Assembly: GCA_033857955.1 (NCBI GenBank) | Contig: JAWVCW010000008.1 | Span: 42,503-106,502, forward strand | Source: Gaiellasilicea sp033857955 | GTDB lineage: Bacteria; Actinomycetota; Thermoleophilia; Gaiellales; Gaiellaceae | Length of the DNA: 64,000 bases | Reading direction: 5' to 3' | Shown: positions 55,309 to 62,939 of the stretch, piece by piece | Position numbering within the stretch: position 1 is the first letter of the stretch | Layout: every line of letters starts with the position of its first letter | Translations under genes and position numbers: made by a program | The notes under the pieces: generated by a model | The model's database searches: none | Seen by the model: the letters and a program-made list of their open reading frames with translations, nothing else | What the model was told of the DNA's origin: nothing

Positions 55309-55314
55309 TACCCT
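55309..55314 (+). promoter_or_regulatory. -10 box of uvrB
   Basis: TACCCT ends 8 nt before the uvrB ATG. No LexA-type palindrome is evident in the short spacer. Confidence 0.4.
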
Positions 55315-55322
55315 GTACCCGG

Positions 55323-57323
55323 ATGATCGAACTCAAGACATCGGCTTCGTATGTCCCCACCGGCGACCAGCCGCGGGCGATCGAAGAGCTCACGCGCTCC
55401 CTCGAGACGGGCGAGCGCTACCAGACGCTGCTCGGCGCCACCGGCACCGGCAAGACCGCGACCATGGCCTGGATCATCGAGAAGCTGCAGCGCCCGGCGC
55501 TCGTGATCGCGCACAACAAGACGCTCGCCGCGCAGCTCTGCAACGAGTTTCGGGAGTTCTTCCCGCACAACGCCGTCGAGTACTTCGTCTCCTACTACGA
55601 CTACTACCAGCCCGAGGCCTACGTCCCGCAGGCCGACCTCTACATCGAAAAGGACAGCTCGCGCAACGACGACATCGACCGCCTCCGCCATGCGGCGACG
55701 TCGAACCTGCTCTCACGCCGCGACACGGTCATCGTCGCCTCGGTCTCCTGCATCTACGGCCTCGGCTCGCCGGAGGAGTACGAGAAGCGCGTCGTCTTCC
55801 TGAACGTGGGTGAGGAGACCGACCGCGACGTGATGCTGCGGAAGTTGATCGACATCCAGTACGTCCGCAACGACACCCTGCTCGGCCGCGGCCGCTTCCG
55901 GGTCAAGGGCGACGTGATCGAGATCCAGCCGGCGTACACCGAGACGGCGTATCGGATCTCGATGTTCGGGGACGAGGTGGAGCAGATCACGCATTTCGAC
56001 CCGCTCACCGGCGAGGTCTTCGGGAAGCTCGACTCGATCACTGTCTTCCCGGCGACGCAGTACGTCACCTCGAAGCCGACGATCGAGCGCGCGCAGGACG
56101 AGATCAGGCACGAGCTCGAGCAGCAGGTGGCGCTCTTCGAGAGCCAGGGCCGGATGCTCGAGGCCCACCGGATCCGGCAGCGCACCGAGTACGACATGGA
56201 GATGATGCAGGAGCTCGGCTTCTGCAACGGGATCGAGAACTACTCGCGCATCCTCGACGGGCGCCCCGCCGGCTCGGCGCCGCACACGCTCCTCGATTAC
56301 TTCCCGTCCGACTACGTGGTCTTCGTGGACGAGTCGCACCAGACGATCCCGCAGGTCGGTGGGATGTACGAGGGCGACCGCTCGCGCAAGCAGACGCTCG
56401 TCGACTTCGGGTTCCGGCTCCCGTCCGCGCTCGACAACCGCCCGCTGCGCTTCGACGAGTTCCTGGCCAAGGTGCCGCAGCTCGTGTTCGTATCGGCGAC
56501 TCCCGGTGCGTACGAGCTCCGTCACGCGACGCGGCTCGCGGAGCAGCTGATCCGTCCGACGGGGATCGTCGATCCGGAGATCGACCTGCGGCCGACGAAG
56601 AACCAGATCGACGACCTCCTCGGCGAGATCCGCGCGCGGGAGGCGGTCGGCGAGCGAACGCTCGTCACGACGCTGACGAAGAAGATGGCGGAGGACCTGA
56701 CGGACTACCTGCTCGAGTCAGGCGTGAAGGCGCGCTACCTGCACTCGGAGATCGACACGCTCGAACGGATCCAGATCATCCGCGAGCTTCGTCTCGGCGA
56801 GTACGACGTGCTCGTGGGCGTCAACCTGCTCCGCGAAGGGCTCGACCTGCCGGAGGTCTCGCTCGTCGCGATCCTCGACGCCGACAAGGAAGGATTCCTG
56901 CGCGGCAAGACCGCACTGATCCAGACGATCGGACGCGCGGCGCGGCACATCAACGGACGCGTGCTGATGTATGCGGACAAGCTGACCGAGGCGATCCAGG
57001 GCGCGCTCGACGAGACCAACCGGCGCCGTGACGTTCAGCTCGCCTACAACGAGGAGCACGGGATCACTCCGCTGTCGATCACGAAGGGCGTCTCCGACAT
57101 CGCCGAGTTCCTGATGCTCGAGTCGCCGACCGTGCCGGGGCGCCGCCGCCGCGGCCAGGCGAGGATCGAGGGCATGGACCGCGGCGAGCTCGAGAAGCTC
57201 GTCATCACGCTCGAGGAGGAGATGTTCGTGGCCGCGGAGGAGCTCCGCTTCGAGTACGCGGCGAAGCTCCGGGACGAGATCAAGGAGCTGCGGCGCGAGC
57301 TCCTCGCGGCGGCGGCGGCCTGA
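55323..57323 (+). CDS. uvrB: UvrABC system protein B
   Basis: Damage-recognition helicase of nucleotide excision repair, 666 residues. Walker A is LLGATGTGKTATM, the damage-probing beta-hairpin YYDYYQPEAYVPQADLYIEK, helicase motifs DESHQT, VSATPG and QTIGRAARHINGRV, and the C-terminal UVR domain (LEEEMFVAAEELRFEYAAKL) that contacts UvrC. The ATG at 55323 fits the conserved N-terminus and the TACCCT box. Confidence 0.96.
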   Translation: MIELKTSASYVPTGDQPRAIEELTRSLETGERYQTLLGATGTGKTATMAWIIEKLQRPALVIAHNKTLAAQLCNEFREFFPHNAVEYFVSYYDYYQPEAYVPQADLYIEKDSSRNDDIDRLRHAATSNLLSRRDTVIVASVSCIYGLGSPEEYEKRVVFLNVGEETDRDVMLRKLIDIQYVRNDTLLGRGRFRVKGDVIEIQPAYTETAYRISMFGDEVEQITHFDPLTGEVFGKLDSITVFPATQYVTSKPTIERAQDEIRHELEQQVALFESQGRMLEAHRIRQRTEYDMEMMQELGFCNGIENYSRILDGRPAGSAPHTLLDYFPSDYVVFVDESHQTIPQVGGMYEGDRSRKQTLVDFGFRLPSALDNRPLRFDEFLAKVPQLVFVSATPGAYELRHATRLAEQLIRPTGIVDPEIDLRPTKNQIDDLLGEIRAREAVGERTLVTTLTKKMAEDLTDYLLESGVKARYLHSEIDTLERIQIIRELRLGEYDVLVGVNLLREGLDLPEVSLVAILDADKEGFLRGKTALIQTIGRAARHINGRVLMYADKLTEAIQGALDETNRRRDVQLAYNEEHGITPLSITKGVSDIAEFLMLESPTVPGRRRRGQARIEGMDRGELEKLVITLEEEMFVAAEELRFEYAAKLRDEIKELRRELLAAAAA

Positions 57324-57326
57324 CGC

Positions 57327-57758
57327 ATGGCGAGCTTCGGCGAGGTCATCGCGATCATGCTCTCCGCGTTCGTGACCGGCGGGCTCGCGCGGCTCGCGGT
57401 GCCCGGGCCCGACCCGATGCCCGCCTGGATGACCGTCTCGATCGGGTTGCTCGGCTCGGCGGTCGGCTTCGGAGTCGCGGCCTCGACGAACGGCCACCAG
57501 CCGTACCTGGCCTCGATCGCCTCCTTCGGCACCGCGGTGCTCGCGGTCGTCGCGTACCGCAAGCTCGTGCAGAAGCGGCCGGTCGTCGGCACCGAGGCGT
57601 TGCGCTTCCCGCGCCGCGGCGTCGGTGTCGAGCAGTACCGCGCCCGGCTCAACCAGGCCGGTGTCGATCCGGACCGGCTGCTCGACCGAGCGCTCGAGTC
57701 GCAGAAGGAGCGCGAGCGCGATTCGAACCCGGACGACGAGGAGAAGAAGCAGCCGTGA
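57327..57758 (+). CDS. Small membrane protein, GlsB/YeaQ-like with C-terminal tail
   Basis: 143 residues with three hydrophobic segments in the first 80 and a charged tail (RARLNQAGVDPDRLLDRALE, then KERERDSNPDDEEKKQ). The segment GGLARLAVPGPDPMPAW matches the following gene (GALARLALPGPDPMGLV), so the pair arose by tandem duplication within the transglycosylase-associated (YeaQ/YmgE) group. It follows uvrB by 3 bp and overlaps the next gene by GTGA. Confidence 0.75.
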   Translation: MASFGEVIAIMLSAFVTGGLARLAVPGPDPMPAWMTVSIGLLGSAVGFGVAASTNGHQPYLASIASFGTAVLAVVAYRKLVQKRPVVGTEALRFPRRGVGVEQYRARLNQAGVDPDRLLDRALESQKERERDSNPDDEEKKQP

Positions 57759-58009
57759 TCACGTTCCTGATCGCCCTCCTCATCGGCGGCCTCGTCATCG
57801 GCGCGCTTGCGCGGCTCGCGCTGCCCGGTCCCGACCCGATGGGGCTCGTCGCCACGATCGCGCTCGGTCTCGCAGGCTCGTTCATCGGCGGCCTGCTGGG
57901 CCTGCTGATCGGCAAGCGCGCGGGGTTCTTCTTCTCTCTCCTCGGCGCGATCCTGCTGCTCTACCTGTACCGCCGCTTCGTGCAGAAGCGCGGCATCGTC
58001 CAGAGCTAG
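57755..58009 (+). CDS. GlsB/YeaQ/YmgE family membrane protein
   Basis: 84 residues, three hydrophobic segments with Gly-rich packing motifs (LIGGLVIGALARLALPGPDP, GLAGSFIGGLLGLLIGKRAG). The family is small, stress-related and of unknown mechanism. The GTG overlaps the previous gene; its TAG shares a CTAG with the convergent metallophosphoesterase gene. Confidence 0.82.
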   Translation: MITFLIALLIGGLVIGALARLALPGPDPMGLVATIALGLAGSFIGGLLGLLIGKRAGFFFSLLGAILLLYLYRRFVQKRGIVQS

Positions 58010-58824
58010 CGCTCGACCGCGAGCGGCTCGAGGCCGCGCGGGAAGATCCGCTCGGCGGTGAGGCCCCAGTCGTCTCCGCGCCAGATGTACGTCCACGCCG
58101 AGAGCGTGTTCTCGCCCGCGTCGTAGACGTGGAGGCCGCGCGCTTCGCCCAGCCGGTTCGGCCGCGGCTGCCCGAGGCCCGGCGCGATCGAGACGACGAC
58201 CCCGCGCACGTCGCCCTCGACGACCTCGAACTCGTGCCGCTCGCTGATCGCGGCCTGGTGGATGTGCCCGGCGAGGATCAGCTCGGCTCCCGCCTCGACG
58301 AGCGTGCGCAGGACGTGGTTGCGTCGGGCAACCGGCTTCTTGCGCGATCGCCACGGCGAGCCGAGCATCTGGTGGTGGAGCACGGCGACCCTGAGCGCGC
58401 CGGGCTCCGCAGTGGCCAGCTGCTCCCGCGCGCGCTCGAGCTGCGCATGCCGCAGCCCGCCCGACTGGTGTCGCCACGGTCGCACCGAGTTCAGTCCGAC
58501 GACGTGCACGGCCGCCGACGCGTAGAGCGGCTCGGCCGTGCCCCAGTGCCGCTCGAACTCGGCGAATGGACGCGTGAAGCGCGCCGGGAACGTGTACGGG
58601 ATGTCGTGGTTGCCGGGCACCGCCAGGACGGGCAGTCCGAAGCTCGTCAGCAGGCGGGACGCGCGCTCGTGCTGGTCGGGGCGCCCGCGGTGGGTGAGGT
58701 CGCCGCTCGCGATCACGAGCTCGGGGCGCGTCTGCTCGATCAGGGCGTGGAGGGCGCGGGCCACCTCCGGATCCTCGCGAGTGCCCGTGTGGAGGTCGGA
58801 AACGTGCAGGATGCGTGCGCTCAC
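58006..58824 (-). CDS. Calcineurin-like metallophosphoesterase
   Basis: 272 residues with the full metal-binding series: ILHVSDLHTG (DxH), LVIASGDLTHRG (GDxxxxG), LAVPGNHDIPY (GNHD), AVLHHQMLGS (H) and LILAGHIHQAA (GHxH). This class III cyclic-nucleotide phosphodiesterase-like layout suggests a phosphodiester or cNMP substrate, not determined here. The GTG start is 9 nt after a minus-strand TAGCCT box. Confidence 0.92.
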   Translation of the reverse strand: MSARILHVSDLHTGTREDPEVARALHALIEQTRPELVIASGDLTHRGRPDQHERASRLLTSFGLPVLAVPGNHDIPYTFPARFTRPFAEFERHWGTAEPLYASAAVHVVGLNSVRPWRHQSGGLRHAQLERAREQLATAEPGALRVAVLHHQMLGSPWRSRKKPVARRNHVLRTLVEAGAELILAGHIHQAAISERHEFEVVEGDVRGVVVSIAPGLGQPRPNRLGEARGLHVYDAGENTLSAWTYIWRGDDWGLTAERIFPRGLEPLAVER

Positions 58825-58833
58825 AGCCGAATG

Positions 58834-58845
58834 AGGCTATAGATT
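58834..58845. promoter_or_regulatory. Abutting divergent -10 boxes
   Basis: Minus-strand TAGCCT (58834-58839) is 9 nt before the phosphoesterase GTG. Plus-strand TAGATT (58840-58845) is 6 nt before the ATG at 58852. The central CTATAG is self-complementary, so the site could be opened for either strand. Confidence 0.45.
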
Positions 58846-58851
58846 GAAGTG

Positions 58852-59091
58852 ATGGCCGACGAGTCCACTGAGATCTTCGACGACCTCTACCTCGGTCTCC
58901 GCGCGGGGGGCGCACTGCGCAAGCAGCGTCGCGGCGAGGCGCTCACGACGGAGGAGCAGGAGGCCCTCGGCCGGTGGCAGCGCCTCTCGAAGGCCCGCAA
59001 GGCGCTCGCGGTCGGCGGCTTCGCCGTCGGGACGTTCGGCATCGGCTTCACGCTCGGCGGCCTCGTGTTCGGCCGCTGGCGCAAGGCCTAG
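58852..59091 (+). CDS. Small protein with C-terminal membrane helix
   Basis: 79 residues from the ATG that follows the TAGATT box (a GTG one codon earlier is also open). The N-terminal half is charged (ADESTEIFDDLYLGLRAGGA, LTTEEQEALGRWQRL); the C-terminus is a single helix AVGGFAVGTFGIGFTLGGLV ending in basic residues. No family is recognised. Its stop shares a CTAG with the convergent transporter gene. Confidence 0.65.
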   Translation: MADESTEIFDDLYLGLRAGGALRKQRRGEALTTEEQEALGRWQRLSKARKALAVGGFAVGTFGIGFTLGGLVFGRWRKA

Positions 59092-60146
59092 GCTTCGCGC
59101 GTCCCGGTGAAGAGCACGGCGGGAACGTCTTCCTCCGCCGGATCCTTGTCGCGCACGATGACGTCGACCAGCGTCGCGAGCACCGCGGCGATCGGAATCG
59201 CCAGCAGGACGTAGAAGCCGCCGAGGAGCAGCCCGACGGCAGTGACGGAGACGAGCACCACGATCGGCGAGAGACCGACCGCGTGTCCGAGCACGCGCGG
59301 GATGATCACGTAGTCCTCCAGCTGGCGCACGACGAGCACGATCAGCCCGGCGAACAGCGCGACCTTCCAGCTGTCGGTGAAGCCGACGCCGACCGCGAGC
59401 GCGCCGGCCGCGAGCGGTCCGATCACCGGAACGATCTCGACGACTCCCGCGAACGATCCGATCAGCAGCCAGTAGGGGAGGCCGATCAGGAAGAACCCGA
59501 GAGAGAGCACGACGGCGACGAAGACGATGAGGATCAGCTGCCCGCGCACGAACGCGCCGAGCTTGTGGTCGATGAGCGTCCACGTGTCGCGGACGAGCTT
59601 GCGTTTCGGCCGGGGCAGCATCGACGCGACGAGGTCGACGGCGCGATCGCGCTCGAAGATCCAGTACGCGGCCACGGCGAAGACGAAGAAGATGCCGACG
59701 AGCACCTCGAAGGCGGTCTTGGTGACCGTAACCGCCGGGTGGACGAGGCTCGTGCCGGACGGCAGCTTCGCCAGCCGCTTCTGCAGCCCGACCAGGATCT
59801 CGTGCTTGATCCCGGTCGAGTTCTTCGCGGCGTCGCCGAGCGCCTTCGACGAGGTCGGAACGCTGCCGATCGCCTGTTCCACCTGGGTGAGCGCCCGCGG
59901 AACGACGAGCCACAGGAGCAGGGCGAGCAGGCCGGCGAGCGCGGCGTAGTGGATCAGGACGCCGACTTGCCGCGGGACCCGGCGGCGGTAGAGCGCGTCG
60001 ATTCCGGGACGCATGGCAGCGGCGATGATGAAGCCCAGGAAGAGCAGGGCGATGACGATCCTGATCTTCCAGAGGGCGAGCGCCGCGACGACGATCGCGA
60101 GGGCGACGAGCGTCGTGACGGCCACCCTGCGCGCGGTGCCGGGCAT
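59088..60146 (-). CDS. AI-2E family (PerM-like) membrane protein
   Basis: 352-residue polytopic membrane protein of the TqsA/PerM superfamily, members of which export autoinducer-2 or exchange ions. Hallmarks are the N-terminal pair of helices, FIIAAAMRPGIDALYRRRVP, a long periplasmic helix region (about 85-140), LLIGSFAGVVEIVPVIGPLA and QLEDYVIIPRVLGHAVGLSP. The transported substrate cannot be predicted. Confidence 0.9.
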   Translation of the reverse strand: MPGTARRVAVTTLVALAIVVAALALWKIRIVIALLFLGFIIAAAMRPGIDALYRRRVPRQVGVLIHYAALAGLLALLLWLVVPRALTQVEQAIGSVPTSSKALGDAAKNSTGIKHEILVGLQKRLAKLPSGTSLVHPAVTVTKTAFEVLVGIFFVFAVAAYWIFERDRAVDLVASMLPRPKRKLVRDTWTLIDHKLGAFVRGQLILIVFVAVVLSLGFFLIGLPYWLLIGSFAGVVEIVPVIGPLAAGALAVGVGFTDSWKVALFAGLIVLVVRQLEDYVIIPRVLGHAVGLSPIVVLVSVTAVGLLLGGFYVLLAIPIAAVLATLVDVIVRDKDPAEEDVPAVLFTGTREA

Positions 60147-60175
60147 GACAGGGTTATCTCGCCCCGCGGCGAAGG

Positions 60176-60613
60176 ATGCAAACCCCCGTGTTCACGCATC
60201 CCGAGGAGCGAATCGTCGTCGACGCGCGGCGCCATGGCATCGTGCTCGTCCGCCCGCTGGCGCAGGCGACGGTCGTGGCCGTCGCGGGTGCGGGGGCCAT
60301 GCTCGCCGGCTGGCCCTTCTCCGCGGGCGGCGCCGGCCTCCTGATCGCCGCCGCGCTCGCGGCGACCGCGGCGGTGTGGCGCTGGGACCGGACGCACGTC
60401 GTGCTCACGAGCGAGAAGCTGTTCGTCGTGCACGGGGTCGTGCGCCGACGGGCGGCGGCGGTGAGGTTGACGCGGATCGGGCCGCTCGAGCTGGAGCAGG
60501 GTCTGCTCGCGCGGCTGCTCGGCTACGGAACGATCGTCGCGGGCGATCTCGAGATCGCGTACGTGCCGGAGGCGCGTCGCGTCGCGGGGCTCGTCGAACG
60601 TCTCTCCGGCTGA
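60176..60613 (+). CDS. PH-domain membrane protein (bPH2 type)
   Basis: 145 residues: a short N-terminal segment, two adjacent transmembrane helices (about 28-65, ATVVAVAGAGAMLAGWPF and GLLIAAALAATAAVW), then a bacterial PH domain with TSEKLFVVHGVVRRRAAAVR and LARLLGYGTIVAGDLEIAYV. The ATG has GAAGG close upstream. The role is unknown. Confidence 0.8.
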   Translation: MQTPVFTHPEERIVVDARRHGIVLVRPLAQATVVAVAGAGAMLAGWPFSAGGAGLLIAAALAATAAVWRWDRTHVVLTSEKLFVVHGVVRRRAAAVRLTRIGPLELEQGLLARLLGYGTIVAGDLEIAYVPEARRVAGLVERLSG

Positions 60614-60648
60614 GCGGGACGGCGCCCGGGGCGCGATATCGTGGCGGA

Positions 60649-61407
60649 ATGGCTGAGCCGCTCCCGGACGTGGTGAGCGAGGCGCGGCGGGTGCTCGCGC
60701 TGGCGGAGGGCCGGTCCGTCGCGCTCCGGCTGCTCGGCGGCGTCGCGGTCCGGCTGCGGGCCGCGGAGGCGTTCCCGGAGACGTTGTCGCGTTCCTACGG
60801 CGACCTCGACTTCGTCACCGCGAAGGGCTCGTCCGGCGCGGTCGGCGAATTGTTCTCGGCGGCGGGGTACGAGGCCGACCGCGCGTTCAATGCCCTGCAC
60901 GGCAGGGAGAGGCTGATCTTCTACGACGAGCCGAACGGGCGGAAGGTCGACGTCTTCGTCGGCCAGTTCGCGATGTGCCACGAGGTTCCGGTGGGGGAGC
61001 GCCTCGGCGTCGATCCGATCAGCATTCCGCTCGCCGAGCTGTTGCTGACGAAGCTGCAGGTCGTCGAGCTGAACGAGAAGGACGTCACGGACGTCATCGC
61101 GCTGCTCGCGACGCACGAGCTCGGCGACGAGGACGGCAGCCGGCTCAACGCGGCCCGCGTCGCCGCGCTCTGCGCCGCCGACTGGGGTCTCTGGCGGACG
61201 ATCACCGCAAATCTCGCCGTCTGCCGCGAGCGTGTCTCCGAGGCTCCCGTCCAGGAGGCGGTCCGGCAGCAGGTCGGGGAGCGGCTCGACGCGCTGCTCG
61301 AGCGCATCGAGGCCGAGCCGAAGACACGCGGCTGGAAGCTCCGGGCCCGCGTCGGGGAGCGGAAGCGGTGGTACGACCTGCCGGAAGAGGTCGAGGCGGG
61401 GGTGTGA
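60649..61407 (+). CDS. Nucleotidyltransferase-fold protein
   Basis: 252 residues. RLLGGVAVRLR and RSYGDLDFVTAKG form the GG...DxD core of the nucleotidyltransferase fold (Asp pair at about 50-52), as in MNT, AbiEii-type and lincosamide adenylyltransferase relatives; KVDVFVGQF offers the third acidic residue. The helical C-terminus has ELLLTKLQVVELNEKDVTDV. It starts 6 nt after TATCGT (60637-60642). No antitoxin-like partner is adjacent; it heads an operon with a nitrilase and a GntR regulator. Substrate unknown. Confidence 0.75.
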   Translation: MAEPLPDVVSEARRVLALAEGRSVALRLLGGVAVRLRAAEAFPETLSRSYGDLDFVTAKGSSGAVGELFSAAGYEADRAFNALHGRERLIFYDEPNGRKVDVFVGQFAMCHEVPVGERLGVDPISIPLAELLLTKLQVVELNEKDVTDVIALLATHELGDEDGSRLNAARVAALCAADWGLWRTITANLAVCRERVSEAPVQEAVRQQVGERLDALLERIEAEPKTRGWKLRARVGERKRWYDLPEEVEAGV

Positions 61408-62180
61408 TGCTCGCGCTGCTGGCCCAGCTCGCGGCGACACCCGGGGATCCCGCCGCGAACGCGCAGCGCGCGGCCGATGCGATCCGAGCGCATCCGCAGG
61501 CCGACCTCGCGGTCTTCCCCGAGCTCTACCTGAGCGGCTACGACCTCGCGCTCCTCGACGGCGCCTCACGTGAGTCCGGCTGCGACGAGCTGGCGCGGGT
61601 TGCCGCGGCGGCGGAGGAGGCGGACACCGCAGTCGTGATCGGCTTCAGCGAGACGCTGCCGGCCGGCGGGCGGGCCAACGCGGCTGCCTGCATCGACCGG
61701 GACGGCGCGCTCGTCGCCGTCTACCGGAAGAGTCAGCTCTTCGGCGCCGAGGCGGAGGCGTTCGAGCCCGGAGGCGAGCTGCGTGTCGTGCGCCTGGCCG
61801 GCCGGTCGGTCGGCGTGATGATCTGCTTCGATGTCGAGTTTCCCGAGGTGGCTCGCCGATTGGCTCGAGCGGGTGCCGACCTGCTCGTGACCGCGTCGGC
61901 GAACATGGATCCGTTCTACCGGGACCACGAGGTTGCGACGTGTGCGCGCGCGCTCGAGAACCGGTTGCCGCATCTGTACGCCAACATGGTGGGGGAGGCC
62001 GGCGGCGTGCGGTTCGTGGGAGGCAGCCGCTCGGTCGGCTCGGGCGGCGAGGTGCTCGGCGAGGCTGCCCACGACGGCGAGGAGCTGTTACTCGTCCGCG
62101 TGGGCGACGCCGGGGTCGACGACGAGCGGGTCGACTATCTGCGCCACCTTCCCGCCGACGTCCCCGTCGTCGCTTCGTGA
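61407..62180 (+). CDS. Carbon-nitrogen hydrolase (nitrilase superfamily)
   Basis: 257 residues with the catalytic triad visible: Glu in AVFPELYLSGYDL, Lys in YRKSQLFGAE and Cys in VMICFDVEFPEVARRLA. Members hydrolyse amides or nitriles; the predicted substrate could be an omega-amide or carbamoyl compound, but this is a guess. The ATG overlaps the previous stop by one base (TGATG); a GTG one codon earlier is possible. It overlaps the GntR gene by GTGA. Confidence 0.9.
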   Translation: MLALLAQLAATPGDPAANAQRAADAIRAHPQADLAVFPELYLSGYDLALLDGASRESGCDELARVAAAAEEADTAVVIGFSETLPAGGRANAAACIDRDGALVAVYRKSQLFGAEAEAFEPGGELRVVRLAGRSVGVMICFDVEFPEVARRLARAGADLLVTASANMDPFYRDHEVATCARALENRLPHLYANMVGEAGGVRFVGGSRSVGSGGEVLGEAAHDGEELLLVRVGDAGVDDERVDYLRHLPADVPVVAS

Positions 62181-62905
62181 GCTCCGGCCGCGTCGCATTC
62201 GAGCGGGTGCGCTCCCAGCGCGCCCACGAGGAGGTGGCGGAGCAGATCCGCCGCCAGATCGTGCTCCGCGTCGTCGCGCCCGCGGGAGCGCTGCCGCCCG
62301 AGCGCGAGCTGGCCCGGCTCTTCGGCGTCGGGCGGGCCACCGTGCAGCGGGCGATCGGTCTCCTCGAGGAGGAAGGGCTGGTCGAGCGGCGCCGCGGCCG
62401 CACCGGCGGAACGTTCGTCGTCGGCGCGGCCGGGAGCGCAGGCTCCGCCGACCGGCTGATCGAGACGCTGCGCGCGACGCGTGCGGCGGTCGAGGAGGCG
62501 CTGGCGTACCGGCTCGAGGTGGAGCCCGCCGCGGCCGAGGCAGCAGCCCTCGCGCGGACCGACGCCGACCTCGCCAGGCTCGCCGTCGCTGCCTCTGCGG
62601 CGGCCGCTGCGCAGGACGACGCCGAGTTCATGGAGAGCGACACGGACTTCCACCTCATACTTGCCGCCACCACGGGCAACCGCTTCTTCGCCGACGCCAT
62701 CGAGCGCACCCGGCTGGCCCTCAACGACGCACTAGTCGCCCTACCGGACTCACCGGTCTGGCACGCCTGGTCGAACCGCGACCACCGGGCGATCCTGCAC
62801 GCCGTCGAGGCCGCGGACGGCCGCCGCGCCCGCACGGCGATGTCGCGCCACGTGCGCCACACGGATGCATCCGTGCGCGCTCTGCTGGCGACGGTCGATC
62901 CTTGA
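62177..62905 (+). CDS. GntR family regulator, FadR subfamily
   Basis: 242 residues. The N-terminal winged helix has AHEEVAEQIRRQIVLRVVAP, LPPERELARLFGVGRATVQR and GLVERRRGRTGGTFV. The all-helical FCD domain contains DTDFHLILAATTGNRFFADA and HRAILHAVEAADGRRARTAM with His ligands for metal. FCD regulators sense small organic acids. It likely controls this operon and perhaps the M20 gene downstream. Confidence 0.92.
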   Translation: MSSGRVAFERVRSQRAHEEVAEQIRRQIVLRVVAPAGALPPERELARLFGVGRATVQRAIGLLEEEGLVERRRGRTGGTFVVGAAGSAGSADRLIETLRATRAAVEEALAYRLEVEPAAAEAAALARTDADLARLAVAASAAAAAQDDAEFMESDTDFHLILAATTGNRFFADAIERTRLALNDALVALPDSPVWHAWSNRDHRAILHAVEAADGRRARTAMSRHVRHTDASVRALLATVDP

Positions 62906-62931
62906 CCGTCGTCCACGGCGGCCCGTAGAAT
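62902..62931 (+). promoter_or_regulatory. Promoter of the M20 peptidase gene
   Basis: TTGACC (62902-62907, overlapping the GntR stop) and TAGAAT (62926-62931) are 18 bp apart, the clearest -35/-10 pair in the window. The TTG start lies 8 nt after the -10, so the transcript should be leaderless or nearly so. Confidence 0.65.
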
Positions 62932-62939
62932 AATTGGCC

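Noticed and set aside
60649..61407. Type IV toxin-antitoxin system (AbiEii-like)
   Set aside because: The fold fits a nucleotidyltransferase, but no AbiEi-like antitoxin gene is adjacent; the neighbours are metabolic.
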